Shown: piece by piece, positions 8,415 to 18,525 of the stretch
Layout of the letters: each line of letters begins with the position of its first letter
Position numbering within the stretch: the stretch's first letter is position 1
Assembly (NCBI GenBank): GCA_004557185.1
Contig: SFEP01000002.1
Span: forward strand, 9,115-73,114
Reading direction: 5' to 3'
DNA: 64,000 nucleotides
From: Bacteroidales bacterium
GTDB taxonomy: Bacteria > Bacteroidota > Bacteroidia > Bacteroidales > Bacteroidaceae
The notes under the pieces: generated by a model
Databases searched by the model: none
What the model was told of the DNA's origin: nothing
The model's input: only the letters and a program-made list of their open reading frames with translations
Translations under genes and position numbers: made by a program

Positions 8415-9146
8415 TTAGGGGAACTCAAAATGCTGGTAGTCCTTCACGCTGCGCCAGTCGCCACCCCACACGAAGCCTGCCTCGCGGAACAGGCGGTAGC
8501 ACAGGTCCTGATGGTCAATTTTACCCACAAACTTCTCCTGCCTTCGGGCGTAGCGCTCGGCTGTGGCGGGCTGCACCACCTGCCGCCCCTGCCGGGTACG
8601 CACACAGGGGTTGAAGAGGGGGTTGACGTCGACGGCAAGACCGTAGCCATGCTTCGACACGGTGCGTGTGCCTGCCACACGGCGGTAGTTGAAGGCCGAG
8701 GTGTTGTTGGCCCGCATGGAGCGTTCGTCATCAGCCTCGTAACAGTCAGCCAACCGCATGCAGGCTATGGGATAACGTGCTTCGTAGAGGCGGCGGAAAA
8801 TGTGGAGCAGCTTTTGCGCAATGCGGCGGTGGCACACCATCTCGCCCAGCGTGGTGCGCCCCTGCATGTCGCAGTGCAGCAGCTTGAGGTAGCGCAGGTC
8901 GGCCTTGGGCACAGGGCATCCCGCCTTGTAGGTGCGCCCTTGCATCTGTTGCCACACGCTGGTGGGCACGGGTTCGGCCGTAAAGCACTTGTCGATGCCG
9001 TGGCGCTGCACGGCTGCGGTGCTCACCTTGGCGCCCGCCAGCCACTGTGCGAGTGTGTCGACCGCCACGGTCGGCAGGGCATGCAGCGGCGCTGCCCAAA
9101 GCATCAGGCAGAGCAGGCTATATATATAAGGAGTGGTTCGCATCAT
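8415..9146 (-). CDS. M15-family peptidase (D-Ala-D-Ala carboxypeptidase-like)
   Basis: A 243-residue protein with an N-terminal signal peptide ending near LHA, so periplasmic. The zinc-site signature of the M15 VanY/M15C group is visible: SKHGYGLAVD (His166, Asp173) and DYQHFEF near the C-terminus (His239). Typical flanking signatures GFVWGGDW and NTSAFNYR are also present. These enzymes trim peptidoglycan stem peptides. The gene begins 45 bp after the mfd stop and may share its transcript. No promoter is visible in that gap. Confidence 0.88.
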   Translation of the reverse strand: MMRTTPYIYSLLCLMLWAAPLHALPTVAVDTLAQWLAGAKVSTAAVQRHGIDKCFTAEPVPTSVWQQMQGRTYKAGCPVPKADLRYLKLLHCDMQGRTTLGEMVCHRRIAQKLLHIFRRLYEARYPIACMRLADCYEADDERSMRANNTSAFNYRRVAGTRTVSKHGYGLAVDVNPLFNPCVRTRQGRQVVQPATAERYARRQEKFVGKIDHQDLCYRLFREAGFVWGGDWRSVKDYQHFEFP

Positions 9147-9191
9147 CTTTCTCTATAGTTTGACGGGAACGCTAACCCTGCGTGGCAGGCC

Positions 9192-12100
9192 CTACGCCTC
9201 GTCGGTCAGCATGGCGCGGAGGGTGAGCAGGGCGCACTCCACCGAGGGCACGTCGGCAATGACCATGCGGCGGCGTCCGTTGGCCTCGTGCAGGCGGCAT
9301 CGCCCCACGCTACGTGTGGCGAAGTCGATGATCTGGCCGAAGGTGTCGCTCTGATAGAAGGCGCTCTCGGGGTTTTGCACAAAGTAGAGCGTCATGCGGC
9401 GGTCCTTCAGCACCATGCGTTCGGCCCCGGCGCGGCGACCCAGAGCACGCAGCGGCACGATGCGTAGCAGTTCCTCGCCCTCGGGAGGCAGCGGACCGAA
9501 ACGGTCGTTCATGCGCTGGCGGAAGGCTTCAATCTGGGCATCGCTCTCGAGCGAGTCGAGTTCGCGGTAGAGCATCATACGCTCCGAAGCACCGGGCACG
9601 TAGGTTTCGGGGAAATAGGCATGCAGGTCGCACTCCACGGTGCAGTCATCCACAAAGAGTTCGCCGCTCAGGTGCCCCGTGGTGCGCATTTCGTCGGCAT
9701 AGAGGTCGGCAAACTCCTCATTCTTGAGTTCGCTCACTGCTTCCGATAGGATTTTCTGATAGGTTTCATAGCCCAAATCGGCCACGAAGCCGCTCTGCTC
9801 CGCACCGAGCAGGTTGCCCGCACCGCGTATGTCGAGGTCCTGCATGGCGATGTGTATGCCGCTGCCCAGGTCGCTGAAGTTTTCGATGGCCTGCAAGCGG
9901 CGCCGTGCATCGTCGGGGAGCAGAGCCAGGGGCGGGGCGAGGAGGTAGCAGAAGGCCTTGCGCGAACCGCGGCCCACACGACCACGCATCTGGTGCAGGT
10001 CGGAGAGGCCGAAGTGGTGCGCTGAGTCGATGATGATGGTGTTGGCGTTGGGAATGTCGATACCGTTTTCCACAATGGTGGTGCTGATGAGCACGTCGTA
10101 GTCGTGGTTTACAAAGCCCGTGACCACCTCTTCGAGCCTCGCGGGAGGCATTTGTCCGTGCCCCGTTGCGATGCGGGCATCGGGCACATGTTTGTGCACC
10201 AAGGCAGCGAGCGTTTCGAGTTGCGACACGCGGTGCGTCACGATGTAGGTCTGCCCGTTGCGGCTCATCTCAAAGTTCACGGCCTCGGCTATCACCTCCG
10301 AACTGAAGGTGTGTATCTCAGTGTGAATGGGGCGGCGGTTGGGTGGCGGCGTCTGTATGACGGAGAAGTCGCGGGCTCCCATCAGCGAAAACTGCAAGGT
10401 GCGCGGAATGGGCGTGGCCGACATGGTGAGGGTGTCGACGTTGACCTTGAGCTGGCGCAACTTCTCCTTGACTGCCACGCCAAACTTCTGTTCTTCGTCG
10501 ATGATAAGCAGTCCGAGGTCGTGCCATTTCACCTGTTTCCCCAGCAGTTTGTGCGTACCGATGAGTATGTTCACCTGGCCCGCGGCGAGGTCGGCCAGCA
10601 CGGCTTTGGTCTGTGCTGCGGTGCGGGCTCGGCTGAGGTAGTCTACTCGCACGGGGAACTCAGCCAGGCGGCGGCTGAATGTTTTGTAATGCTGCAAGGC
10701 CAGCACGGTGGTGGGCACGAGCACAGCCACCTGCTTGTTGTCGGCCGCTGCCTTGAAGGCGGCACGCACGGCAATCTCGGTCTTACCAAAACCCACATCG
10801 CCGCACACCAGGCGGTCCATGGGGCGGCGCTGCTCCATGTCGGCCTTAACCTCCTGCGTCACGCGCAGTTGGTCGGGGGTGTCCTCGTAGGCAAAGCCGG
10901 CCTCCAGTTCTTGCTGCATGAAGGAGTCGTGACTGAAAGCGAAGCCCTCGTGGCTGCGGCGCTCGGCGTAGAGTTTGATAAGGTCGCGTGCAATGTCCTT
11001 GATGCGTTTCTTGGTGCGGTCCTTGATTTTCTCCCAAGCCCCTGTGCCCAAGGCGGTGATGCGCGGCGGTTCGCCCTCGCGGCCTTTGTATTTCGACACC
11101 TTGTGCAGGGCATGGATGGATACGAACACAGCATCGTCGTGGCGGTAGGTGATTTTTATCATTTCCTGCCAAGCACCGTCGGCAGCAGGCATGCGCACCA
11201 GTCCGCCGAAGCGCCCCACGCCGTGGTCAATGTGCACCACGTAGTCGCCCGGCTCGAACTGCATGATTTCCTTGAGCGTGAGTGCCATCTTGGCATCGCG
11301 GGCATGGTCGCTGCGCAGGGAGTATTTGTGAAAACGGTCGAACACCTGATGGTCGGTGAAGAGACACAGGCGCAGCGAACCGCACATAAAGCCTTCGTGC
11401 AGTGTGGGCGTCACACCGTGCAGGGTGAGCCCCGTTCCCATGTCGGCCAATATCTGCTGCATGCGCTCATGCTGCTTTTCGCTGTCGGCCAGCAGGAAGA
11501 GGGTGTAGCCATCGGCACTAAACTGTCCCAGGGCTTGCGCCAGCAGGTCGAATTGCTTGTGAAAAAGCATTTGCGGCTGTGTGTCGAAATGCAGCACGGC
11601 GCTGGGTGTGCCCAGCGGCTGCCCGCCGTAGCAGGTGCGCTGCAAGGGTGCCAGGCCGCGCATCAGGGTTTCGCCCCTGACAAACTGCACGCTGGCCAGC
11701 AGTTGCTCATGGCGTTCGCGGGCCTCCTGCTCGCTCTGCGCCTCGCGTTCCAGCACAGCCTGCCGCGCAAATCCCTCGTTGTAGAGCCTGTCAGCGGTGT
11801 CGTGCAGCAGGGTCATGTCGCGCAGCACGAGGGCTGTGCTGTCGGGCAGGTAGTCGGTGAAGGGCACGAGGCTGCCTGAGGCCGATGCCTCAACGTCGGG
11901 CACGATGCGCACCTGGTCGCGGCGGTCACGTGAGAGTTGCGTCTGCACCTCGAAGGAGCGTATGCTGTCCACCTCATCGCCAAAAAAGTCGATGCGGCAG
12001 GGATAGTCGGAAGCGTAGGAAAAGACATCGAGAATGGAGCCGCGCACGGCATACTCGCCGGGTTCGTAGACGTAGTCCTTCTGCACAAAACCCAAGTCGC

Positions 12101-12611
12101 GCAACTGCTGCGACAGCGCCGTGAGGTCGTAGCAGGCACCAGTCTGCAGGGTGAGCGTCTGCTCCTGCACCTGTTCGGGAGCCGCCACCCGTTCGCACAA
12201 AGCCTGCGGAAAACTGACCACATAGAGGCTCGCACGCTCCTCCCCTGCCCTGCCCCATTGTGCCAGCCGCCCCAGCACCTCAGTGCGCAATATCTCGTTG
12301 GCCGCATCGCGCTGGCCGTACTTGGCGGCGCGGCGGTAGGCCGAGGGGTAGAAGAGCACGCGCTCCTCGCCCAACATCTGCTTGAGGTCGTGGTACATGT
12401 AGCCGGCTTCCTCCTCGTCGTTGGGCACAACCAGGAAGGGGCGCACCACCGGTGTGGAGCGTGCGGTGAGCGAGGCCAGCGCCACAGCGGGTGCCGAGCC
12501 GCGAAGCCCGTCAAGCCAGATGTCAGTCACTTGGCCCTCAGCCAGGAGTTGGTGCCACGCCGCCAGCTGTGGATGGGCGGCGAAACGGGGCAAGAGTTCG
12601 GATAAATGCAT
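9192..12611 (-). CDS. mfd: Transcription-repair coupling factor Mfd
   Basis: A 1139-residue DNA translocase that removes stalled RNA polymerase and recruits UvrA. It has a UvrB-homology region at the N-terminus and a CarD-like RNA-polymerase-interacting domain near residue 460 (FEPGDYVVHIDHGVGRF). These are followed by a RecG-like SF2 motor with Walker A GDVGFGKTE (~residue 604) and DEEQ box IIDEEQKFG, then the C-terminal TRCF domain. The start at 12611 (MHLSELLPRF) gives the family length. An upstream in-frame extension to 12956 would cross the promoter and lacks conserved sequence. It is transcribed divergently from the GH84 gene. Confidence 0.97.
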   Translation of the reverse strand: MHLSELLPRFAAHPQLAAWHQLLAEGQVTDIWLDGLRGSAPAVALASLTARSTPVVRPFLVVPNDEEEAGYMYHDLKQMLGEERVLFYPSAYRRAAKYGQRDAANEILRTEVLGRLAQWGRAGEERASLYVVSFPQALCERVAAPEQVQEQTLTLQTGACYDLTALSQQLRDLGFVQKDYVYEPGEYAVRGSILDVFSYASDYPCRIDFFGDEVDSIRSFEVQTQLSRDRRDQVRIVPDVEASASGSLVPFTDYLPDSTALVLRDMTLLHDTADRLYNEGFARQAVLEREAQSEQEARERHEQLLASVQFVRGETLMRGLAPLQRTCYGGQPLGTPSAVLHFDTQPQMLFHKQFDLLAQALGQFSADGYTLFLLADSEKQHERMQQILADMGTGLTLHGVTPTLHEGFMCGSLRLCLFTDHQVFDRFHKYSLRSDHARDAKMALTLKEIMQFEPGDYVVHIDHGVGRFGGLVRMPAADGAWQEMIKITYRHDDAVFVSIHALHKVSKYKGREGEPPRITALGTGAWEKIKDRTKKRIKDIARDLIKLYAERRSHEGFAFSHDSFMQQELEAGFAYEDTPDQLRVTQEVKADMEQRRPMDRLVCGDVGFGKTEIAVRAAFKAAADNKQVAVLVPTTVLALQHYKTFSRRLAEFPVRVDYLSRARTAAQTKAVLADLAAGQVNILIGTHKLLGKQVKWHDLGLLIIDEEQKFGVAVKEKLRQLKVNVDTLTMSATPIPRTLQFSLMGARDFSVIQTPPPNRRPIHTEIHTFSSEVIAEAVNFEMSRNGQTYIVTHRVSQLETLAALVHKHVPDARIATGHGQMPPARLEEVVTGFVNHDYDVLISTTIVENGIDIPNANTIIIDSAHHFGLSDLHQMRGRVGRGSRKAFCYLLAPPLALLPDDARRRLQAIENFSDLGSGIHIAMQDLDIRGAGNLLGAEQSGFVADLGYETYQKILSEAVSELKNEEFADLYADEMRTTGHLSGELFVDDCTVECDLHAYFPETYVPGASERMMLYRELDSLESDAQIEAFRQRMNDRFGPLPPEGEELLRIVPLRALGRRAGAERMVLKDRRMTLYFVQNPESAFYQSDTFGQIIDFATRSVGRCRLHEANGRRRMVIADVPSVECALLTLRAMLTDEA

Positions 12612-12670
12612 AGAGGCGGCTTTGGGCGCAGCCTCGCCGTGAACCACGCCGGCTGCGCGAAAATCAGCGG

Positions 12671-12678
12671 CAAAATTA
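12671..12678 (-). promoter_or_regulatory. -7 promoter element of mfd
   Basis: The minus strand reads TAATTTTG, a perfect TAnnTTTG, 60 bases before the ATG at 12611. This supports that start over the longer upstream frame. Confidence 0.55.
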
Positions 12679-12821
12679 TAAAAAATGCGTCTATCGCACG
12701 ACCGCCGCAGCGGTGCATTTTGCCCGCCAGCATCTGGGGCGTAGCGCAGCCATGCCCTTGCACCCGCAGGCCACGCCGAAAAAAAGGGTGCGGTGCATGG
12801 CATGCATTCGGGGCAAAATGG

Positions 12822-12829
12822 TAAATTTG
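12822..12829 (+). promoter_or_regulatory. -7 promoter element of the GH84 gene
   Basis: TAAATTTG matches TAnnTTTG, 81 bases before the ATG at 12910. It is divergent from the mfd promoter, with ~143 bp between them. Confidence 0.55.
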
Positions 12830-12909
12830 CAGCATAGCGGCCTGCGGACCTATGTCTCATAGGGGCCAGACTTGGCTGCCTGCATGAAAAACATACACCA
12901 TTTATATAT

Positions 12910-15129
12910 ATGATGACCATCAACCATCTGCTCAAAGCGGGCCTCGTGCTCGCCACCCTGGGCTGCGTGCCTGCCTCGGCTCAGATAAGCCTTGTCAACC
13001 CCGTGCCGCAACAAGTGTCTACCCCCAGCCAGCCACTCACCGCCGCACCGCAAGCCTGGCGCCTCAAGGCCGATGCAGCACGTCTGCAATCATTTGCAGT
13101 GAAAAACCTGCAGCAGCACTGTGCCATTACCTGCGAGGCCGCCGCGCCCTTCACCCTCACACTGGGCGTGAAAGGCGACAAAGCCGTAAAGAAATATGCG
13201 GCCAAAGCACCCAAGCACGCCGAAGGCTACTACCTGCAACTCTCCCAGCAAGGTGCCGTGGTGGTGGGTAGCGACGAGGTGGGCCTCTTCTATGGTCTGC
13301 AAACCCTGCAGCAGTCGCTGGCCGAGGGCAAACTGCAGGAAGCCACGGTGACCGACTGGCCCGACGTGCCCTTCCGCGGCACGGTCGAGGGCTTTTACGG
13401 CACGCCATGGAGCCACAAGGCCCGCCTCAGCCAAATCGAGTTCTACGGACGCAACAAAATGAACGTCTACATCTACGGACCCAAGGACGACCCCTACCAC
13501 CGCGACCACTGGCGCGTGCCTTATCCCGAGGACGAAGCCAAACGCATTCAAGAACTCAACGAGCACGCCAAGCAGTGGGGTGTGAAATTCTACTGGGCCA
13601 TCCATCCCGGCGTCGACATCAAATGGAACGATGCCGACCGCGACGCCCTCCTGGCCAAGTTCGAGAAAATGTATGCCCTTGGCATCCGCGCCTTCGCCGT
13701 CTTCTTCGACGACATCTGGGGCGAGGGCACCAAGGCCGACAAGCAGGCTGCCCTGCTCAACTACGTCGACAACCACTTCATTGCCACACACAAGGACGTG
13801 GCGCCGCTCATCATGTGCCCCACTGAGTACAACCGAGCCTGGGCCAACGACGAGAAGGGCTATCTGCGCACACTCGGCGAACAGATGAACCAGGGCATCG
13901 AAATCATGTGGACGGGCAACACCGTGGTGCACTGCATTGACAAGGAGTCGATGGAGTGGATCAACCAGCGCATACGCCGCAAGGCATACATCTGGTGGAA
14001 CTTCCCCGTGAGCGACTTTGTGCGCGACCACATCCTGCTGGGCCCAGCCTACGGCAACGGCCTCGACATTGCAGCCGACATGTCGGGCTTCGTGTCGAAC
14101 CCCATGGAACACGCCGAAGCCTCGAAAATTTCGCTCTATGGCATTGCCGACTACACCTGGAACATGGAAGCCTACGAACCCATACGCGACTGGGAGAAAG
14201 GCCTCGCCGCCGTGCTGCCCGCCGCCACACCGGCCCTGCGCACCTTTGCCCTCTACAACAAGGACCTCGGCCCCAACGGACACGGTTTCCGCCGAGAGGA
14301 GGGCGATGAACTGAAAACGGTGGCCCAGCAGGCGCTGCAAGGCCAGGAAGCCGCGCTCAACGAGCTGGCCAAGCGCTGCCGCGACCTCGGCACGGCTGCC
14401 GACGTGCTGCTGGCCGACCAAACGAACCCCGAACTGCTGCGCGAACTGCGCCCCTGGCTGTTGCAGGCCAAGAACGTGGCCGACTTTGGCGCAGCCGTCA
14501 CGGCCATGACTGCCTGCAAGGACGGAAAGGCCTTCCCCACCTTCACCGACCTCTACACGCAGGCCCGCTCCATACAGCAGCAGATGTATGAACTCGAAAA
14601 CTCCACGGTGCGCCACGCCCTGCAGCCAGGCATCAAGGTGGCCACGGGCGTCATGCTGCCCACGCTGCACGCCCTCTTCAAGCAGACGGTCGAAAAATAC
14701 AACACAGCCCACGGAACCGACCTCGTAACAGCTGCTGAGTACAACCCCTACAAACTCACCACCGACGTGCCGCAGCTCCGCCTGCTGCCCGTCACCGCCC
14801 GCGGCAACGACGTGAACATTTCGCCCGCCCTCGAGGTCATACAGTGGCCCAAGGACGGCAGTCTGACCCTCGAGGCCGACCGCGATTTCACCATCGTGGG
14901 CATGGACTTCAACTTCGGTGTGCCCGGCGCAGCCAAGGACTTCAAGCTCGAGCTCTACAGCAACGGACAGTGGCGCGAAGTGAGCATCATGCACTACGCC
15001 GACAACGACCCCGTCATTCACACCGGCGGTGAAATCAGCGCCAGTCCCGCCTCGCGTCTCCGCGTTACGAACATCTCAGGCAGCGACCGCCAAGTCTACT
15101 TCAAGCACTTCAAGTTTGTCAAGCAGTAA
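12910..15129 (+). CDS. GH84 beta-N-acetylhexosaminidase (O-GlcNAcase-like)
   Basis: A 739-residue secreted glycosidase. The signal peptide ends at ASAQ, then comes a GH20b-like N-terminal domain. The GH84 barrel opens with FRGTVEGFYGTPW. The catalytic Asp pair is Asp267-Asp268 in FFDDIWG, the hallmark of substrate-assisted retaining GH84 enzymes. A helical region and a C-terminal beta-sandwich with a galactose-binding-like fold follow. The closest well-studied relative type is the Bacteroides thetaiotaomicron GH84 enzyme. It would release GlcNAc from host glycoproteins or mucin in the periplasm or at the cell surface. ATG at 12910 and 12913 are equally possible starts. It is followed by hairpins at 15136-15216. 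Confidence 0.94.
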   Translation: MMTINHLLKAGLVLATLGCVPASAQISLVNPVPQQVSTPSQPLTAAPQAWRLKADAARLQSFAVKNLQQHCAITCEAAAPFTLTLGVKGDKAVKKYAAKAPKHAEGYYLQLSQQGAVVVGSDEVGLFYGLQTLQQSLAEGKLQEATVTDWPDVPFRGTVEGFYGTPWSHKARLSQIEFYGRNKMNVYIYGPKDDPYHRDHWRVPYPEDEAKRIQELNEHAKQWGVKFYWAIHPGVDIKWNDADRDALLAKFEKMYALGIRAFAVFFDDIWGEGTKADKQAALLNYVDNHFIATHKDVAPLIMCPTEYNRAWANDEKGYLRTLGEQMNQGIEIMWTGNTVVHCIDKESMEWINQRIRRKAYIWWNFPVSDFVRDHILLGPAYGNGLDIAADMSGFVSNPMEHAEASKISLYGIADYTWNMEAYEPIRDWEKGLAAVLPAATPALRTFALYNKDLGPNGHGFRREEGDELKTVAQQALQGQEAALNELAKRCRDLGTAADVLLADQTNPELLRELRPWLLQAKNVADFGAAVTAMTACKDGKAFPTFTDLYTQARSIQQQMYELENSTVRHALQPGIKVATGVMLPTLHALFKQTVEKYNTAHGTDLVTAAEYNPYKLTTDVPQLRLLPVTARGNDVNISPALEVIQWPKDGSLTLEADRDFTIVGMDFNFGVPGAAKDFKLELYSNGQWREVSIMHYADNDPVIHTGGEISASPASRLRVTNISGSDRQVYFKHFKFVKQ

Positions 15130-15135
15130 ACGTCC

Positions 15136-15216
15136 CTGCCCGCCCCCCTGGCGGGGGCAGCCTCCCAGCCCCCCCTCATGCACCGAAGCCCCGACGCCCA
15201 CACGCCGGGGCTTCGG
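15136..15216 (+). terminator. Tandem hairpins after the GH84 gene
   Basis: A GC-rich imperfect hairpin (15136-15160) is followed by CCGAAGCCCCG (15183-15193) pairing perfectly with CGGGGCTTCGG (15206-15216). There is no T-tract, so termination strength is uncertain. Confidence 0.5.
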
Positions 15217-15301
15217 CTCGTCATAACCCTGAGATGTGAAAAAATGTGTGACATAGGCTTGAAAAAGAAAAGGCAAAATGGGCGTGCGCTGATTTTATCA
15301 C

Positions 15302-15309
15302 TAACTTTG
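15302..15309 (+). promoter_or_regulatory. -7 promoter element of the CotH gene
   Basis: TAACTTTG is a perfect TAnnTTTG, 96 bases before the ATG at 15405. Confidence 0.55.
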
Positions 15310-15404
15310 ACGCGATAAAGGCATCTGCAGCCCCAGGCCACACGGCGGTGCGCCCCGGCATGGGCTAAGCCTAATGCTTGTTAATCAAAAAACATCTCTC
15401 CTAT

Positions 15405-18353
15405 ATGAAACGCATTCTACTCTTCATGCTTTGCGTCAGTCTGGCCACAAGCATGCTCCGCGCCAGCAATTTTGTGGAGGGCGAGGCTTACCGCTTGGTC
15501 TGCCAGCTCTATCCCAACGGCTGCCTGATGCTGGGCAGTAAGCACGGCTCCACGGCGCAGATTTACCACGGCACCACCTACGACGGCGCCAGCGACGGCT
15601 GGTGGACCATCAAAAAAGGCCAAACGGGCTACACCATCAGCAACGACGCCACCAGGCAATACCTCACGTACACGGGCAACCGCATCAACGGCGAAGTGAA
15701 GGGCGTGGAACTCACCGACGAGGTGCAGGACAAAGCCAGCGAGTGGACATTTGAACTGAAAAACGGCTACTACGTGCTGAAAAACGTGAGCGAGACCACG
15801 CAGTGGCTCAACGTGCGCACCGACGGCACTTACCTCGTGGGCTCCTACAACGGCAACCAAGGCTCTATCAACGAACTCTTCGCCATCTACGACGCCAACG
15901 GCGCAACCGTATCCTTCGAGGGCGGCGGCACAGAGGTAGAGGAACCCGCCGACGACTTCACGGCCACCAGCGGCATGACGGCGAACCAAGAGTACTGGGA
16001 ACGCTCGGGCGTAGACCAGCCTGTGGTCATCACCACCAACGTAAACGACCCCGTGCTCTACTCCATCGTCAACCTCCGCACAGGGCTCTACGCCCAACTC
16101 AACTACCAGGTGCAGCAGGGCCCCTACAGCGAGCGCTCCACCTTCTATTTCGTGCAACAGCCGGGCGGTCTGCAAATCTTCACCAGCGACGGCCAATGCA
16201 TCTCCACCGACTACCCCACCAACTATGCCAACCGCCGCTACGGCCTGAACACGGCCTGGTACGTAGGCACTGACAACCTGTGGGCCATTTCACACTACAC
16301 CGGCGACGAGCCGAACGGCTACCTCATTGGCAAGCTCGACAACTTGAGCAAGGGTAGCCAGACGGGGCAGACGCAGAGCAAATACCTCTACTGGAACGAC
16401 TACGACACGGGCCTCGGCTCGCACACAGTGGGCCTCTACGACGCCGACCCCGGCTCCACCTTCGTGTTCTGCTCGGCCGACGAGCGCCACTACGACCTGC
16501 TCACAAGCCAAGGCATCACCTTCGACGGCTCCGACCCCACCAACCGCATTCCCAGCAAACTCAAAACGGCCTTCGACTCCCTGCAGTTGGCCGGCAAGGA
16601 ACTGGTGTGGGACAACAGCCACGCGCGCTTCATGGCCACCCTGCCTCCCACCGTCGAGGAGGGCACCACCTACACGGCTCCGCTGCACCAGGTGCTGCGC
16701 GCCACCTACGAGGGCCTCTCACTGCGCGTCAACGGCACCCTCATCGACAGCGACATGAAGCCCGTAACCTTCGACCGCGTGGACTGCCAGACGGAGTATC
16801 CGCTCGAACTGCTTAACGCCGAGGGCGAAGTGGTGCGCACGGCAAGCCTGCTGTTCACCTACCTGCCTGTGGTCGAGGTGAACGTCACCTCGTGCAACGG
16901 CAGCTACTACACCCGCGGCTCGCTGCGTGTGACCGACCCCGAAGTTTCGGGCTACGACTCACTCTACATAGCCGACTTCAAGTACCGCGGAGCCACGGCA
17001 CAGTCGTTCCCCAAGAAGGCGTACGCCATCAAGATGCGCGACGCCAACGGCGAGTCGGTAGACCGCAAATTCTTCGGTCTGCGCAACGACAACAACTGGA
17101 TTCTCGACGCCATGGCCGTCGACCCCGCTTGCATGCGTAACCGCGTAGCCACCGACCTGTGGAACGCCTTCTGCACACCGCCCTACTATAAGGAAAAGGA
17201 AAAGAAAGCCCTCACAGGCACACGCGGCCACTTTGTGGAGGTGCTGCTCAACGGCAGCTACCACGGCATCTACTGCATGACGGAGAAACTGGACCGCAAG
17301 CAAATGAAACTGGCCAAATACGTACCCGCCACGGCCACCGAGCCCGACACCATCAAGGGCCTGCTCTACAAGTCGTCGCAATGGTCGTACGAGGTGTTCA
17401 TGGGACATGAAATAGACTCCGAACGCTTCCCCGGCTACGAGCCCGAAGCCTACAGCAACACCATGGGCATTGAAACATGGGCTGAATACGAACTCAAATA
17501 CCCCGACTACGAGGATGAGGGCGTAGACTGGCAACCGCTCTGGAACGCCGTCAACTTTGTGGCCAAGGGGCCGAGTAGTCCCACCTTCGCCTACGACCTG
17601 CCCTTCATGTTCGACATGCCTGTGATGAACGACTACTACCTCTTCATCGACCTGCTGCTGGCCACCGACAACCACGGCAAAAACATCTTCTTCGCCATCT
17701 ACGACAAAACCAGCCGCTACGGCAACAAGATAACCATTGCTCCTTGGGACCTCGACGGCACATGGGGCGCACGCTGGGATGGCTCCTACAAGTACACCAG
17801 CGACGCTACACGCGACCTCGACGCCTTCCTGTGGGAATGTGAGCACGGACAGCACACCCTGTACTACTGGCTCAAGCAGAACGACTTCAACAACTGGCAG
17901 GCCACCCTGGCACAGCGCTACGCACAGTTGCGCCAGACTTACTGGCAAACCGAACAGCTGACCGACCGCTTCGCTGCCTACGCCGAACTCTTTGCCAAGA
18001 GCCACGCCGACGAACGCGAAGAGGACCGCTGGCCGAGTCTGCACAGCGGCATACAGGACGCCGTGAACTACGTGCTCGACTGGATTCCCAACCGCATAGC
18101 TGCCCTCGACGCAAAGTATGGCTACGACCCCGCCATGGTGGGCATCAACGAAGCCGACGCCGACGCTTACTTCAAGGCCGAAGGCGCAGCAGGCAGCATC
18201 GGCGTGACGGCCGGCAGCCCCTGCACCATACGCATCTACAACACCGCTGGCCAACTGCTGCGCCACGAGCAGGTGCAAGCGGGCTTCCACGTGCTCAGCG
18301 GCTTTGCCCCAGGCATCTACGTGGTCAACGGGCTGAAGGTCATGGTGCGCTAA
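15405..18353 (+). CDS. Secreted CotH-kinase family protein with lectin-like N-terminus
   Basis: A 982-residue exported protein. The start at 15405 (MKRILLFMLC) gives a clear signal peptide; an in-frame ATG at 15378 would put nine residues ahead of it. Residues ~20-170 form ricin-like repeats (YRLVCQLYPNGCLMLG, LTYTGNRI, WLNVRTDGTYLV). The CotH protein-kinase-like core follows in the second half: YHGIYCMTEKLDRKQMKLAKY, LATDNHGKNIFF and APWDLDGTWG carry the conserved Asp and Asn residues. The last ~75 residues (IRIYNTAGQLL through GIYVVNGLKVMVR) look like a type A T9SS sorting domain. Substrate and role are unknown; spore-coat CotH phosphorylates proteins. A strong terminator follows at 18376. 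Confidence 0.88.
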   Translation: MKRILLFMLCVSLATSMLRASNFVEGEAYRLVCQLYPNGCLMLGSKHGSTAQIYHGTTYDGASDGWWTIKKGQTGYTISNDATRQYLTYTGNRINGEVKGVELTDEVQDKASEWTFELKNGYYVLKNVSETTQWLNVRTDGTYLVGSYNGNQGSINELFAIYDANGATVSFEGGGTEVEEPADDFTATSGMTANQEYWERSGVDQPVVITTNVNDPVLYSIVNLRTGLYAQLNYQVQQGPYSERSTFYFVQQPGGLQIFTSDGQCISTDYPTNYANRRYGLNTAWYVGTDNLWAISHYTGDEPNGYLIGKLDNLSKGSQTGQTQSKYLYWNDYDTGLGSHTVGLYDADPGSTFVFCSADERHYDLLTSQGITFDGSDPTNRIPSKLKTAFDSLQLAGKELVWDNSHARFMATLPPTVEEGTTYTAPLHQVLRATYEGLSLRVNGTLIDSDMKPVTFDRVDCQTEYPLELLNAEGEVVRTASLLFTYLPVVEVNVTSCNGSYYTRGSLRVTDPEVSGYDSLYIADFKYRGATAQSFPKKAYAIKMRDANGESVDRKFFGLRNDNNWILDAMAVDPACMRNRVATDLWNAFCTPPYYKEKEKKALTGTRGHFVEVLLNGSYHGIYCMTEKLDRKQMKLAKYVPATATEPDTIKGLLYKSSQWSYEVFMGHEIDSERFPGYEPEAYSNTMGIETWAEYELKYPDYEDEGVDWQPLWNAVNFVAKGPSSPTFAYDLPFMFDMPVMNDYYLFIDLLLATDNHGKNIFFAIYDKTSRYGNKITIAPWDLDGTWGARWDGSYKYTSDATRDLDAFLWECEHGQHTLYYWLKQNDFNNWQATLAQRYAQLRQTYWQTEQLTDRFAAYAELFAKSHADEREEDRWPSLHSGIQDAVNYVLDWIPNRIAALDAKYGYDPAMVGINEADADAYFKAEGAAGSIGVTAGSPCTIRIYNTAGQLLRHEQVQAGFHVLSGFAPGIYVVNGLKVMVR

Positions 18354-18375
18354 GCACACCCCCCTCCCCCATCAC

Positions 18376-18420
18376 GAGGCTGCGCCATACACAACAGTGT
18401 TTACGGCGCAGCCTCTTTTT
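18376..18420 (+). terminator. Rho-independent terminator after the CotH gene
   Basis: GAGGCTGCGCC (18376-18386) pairs perfectly with GGCGCAGCCTC (18405-18415), followed by TTTTT. Confidence 0.85.
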
Positions 18421-18525
18421 CGTGTCGCACCGTGGCATACAATGACCAAGCCCGAATGCCGATAGCAACGAAGCAGAGTGGCCATGATGACACACCGTCT
18501 TTTTCGTGTCGCACCGTGGCATACA
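18416..18525. repeat. 26-bp direct repeat, two copies 84 bp apart
   Basis: A perfect 26-bp sequence beginning TTTTTCGTGTCGCACC occurs at 18416-18441 and again at 18500-18525. The first copy includes the T-tract of the CotH terminator. The spacing of 84 bp equals the length of the family B repeat. Confidence 0.9.

Noticed and set aside
9115..9140. Similar TATATATATAAGGAGTGG tracts at 9119 and 41208, considered as a shared regulatory element
   Set aside because: The first lies inside the M15 signal-peptide coding region. The match is short and AT-simple, so coincidence is likely.
12612..12956. Longer Mfd with 115 extra N-terminal residues
   Set aside because: The extension crosses the -7 element at 12671 and the divergent GH84 promoter region, and has no conserved sequence.
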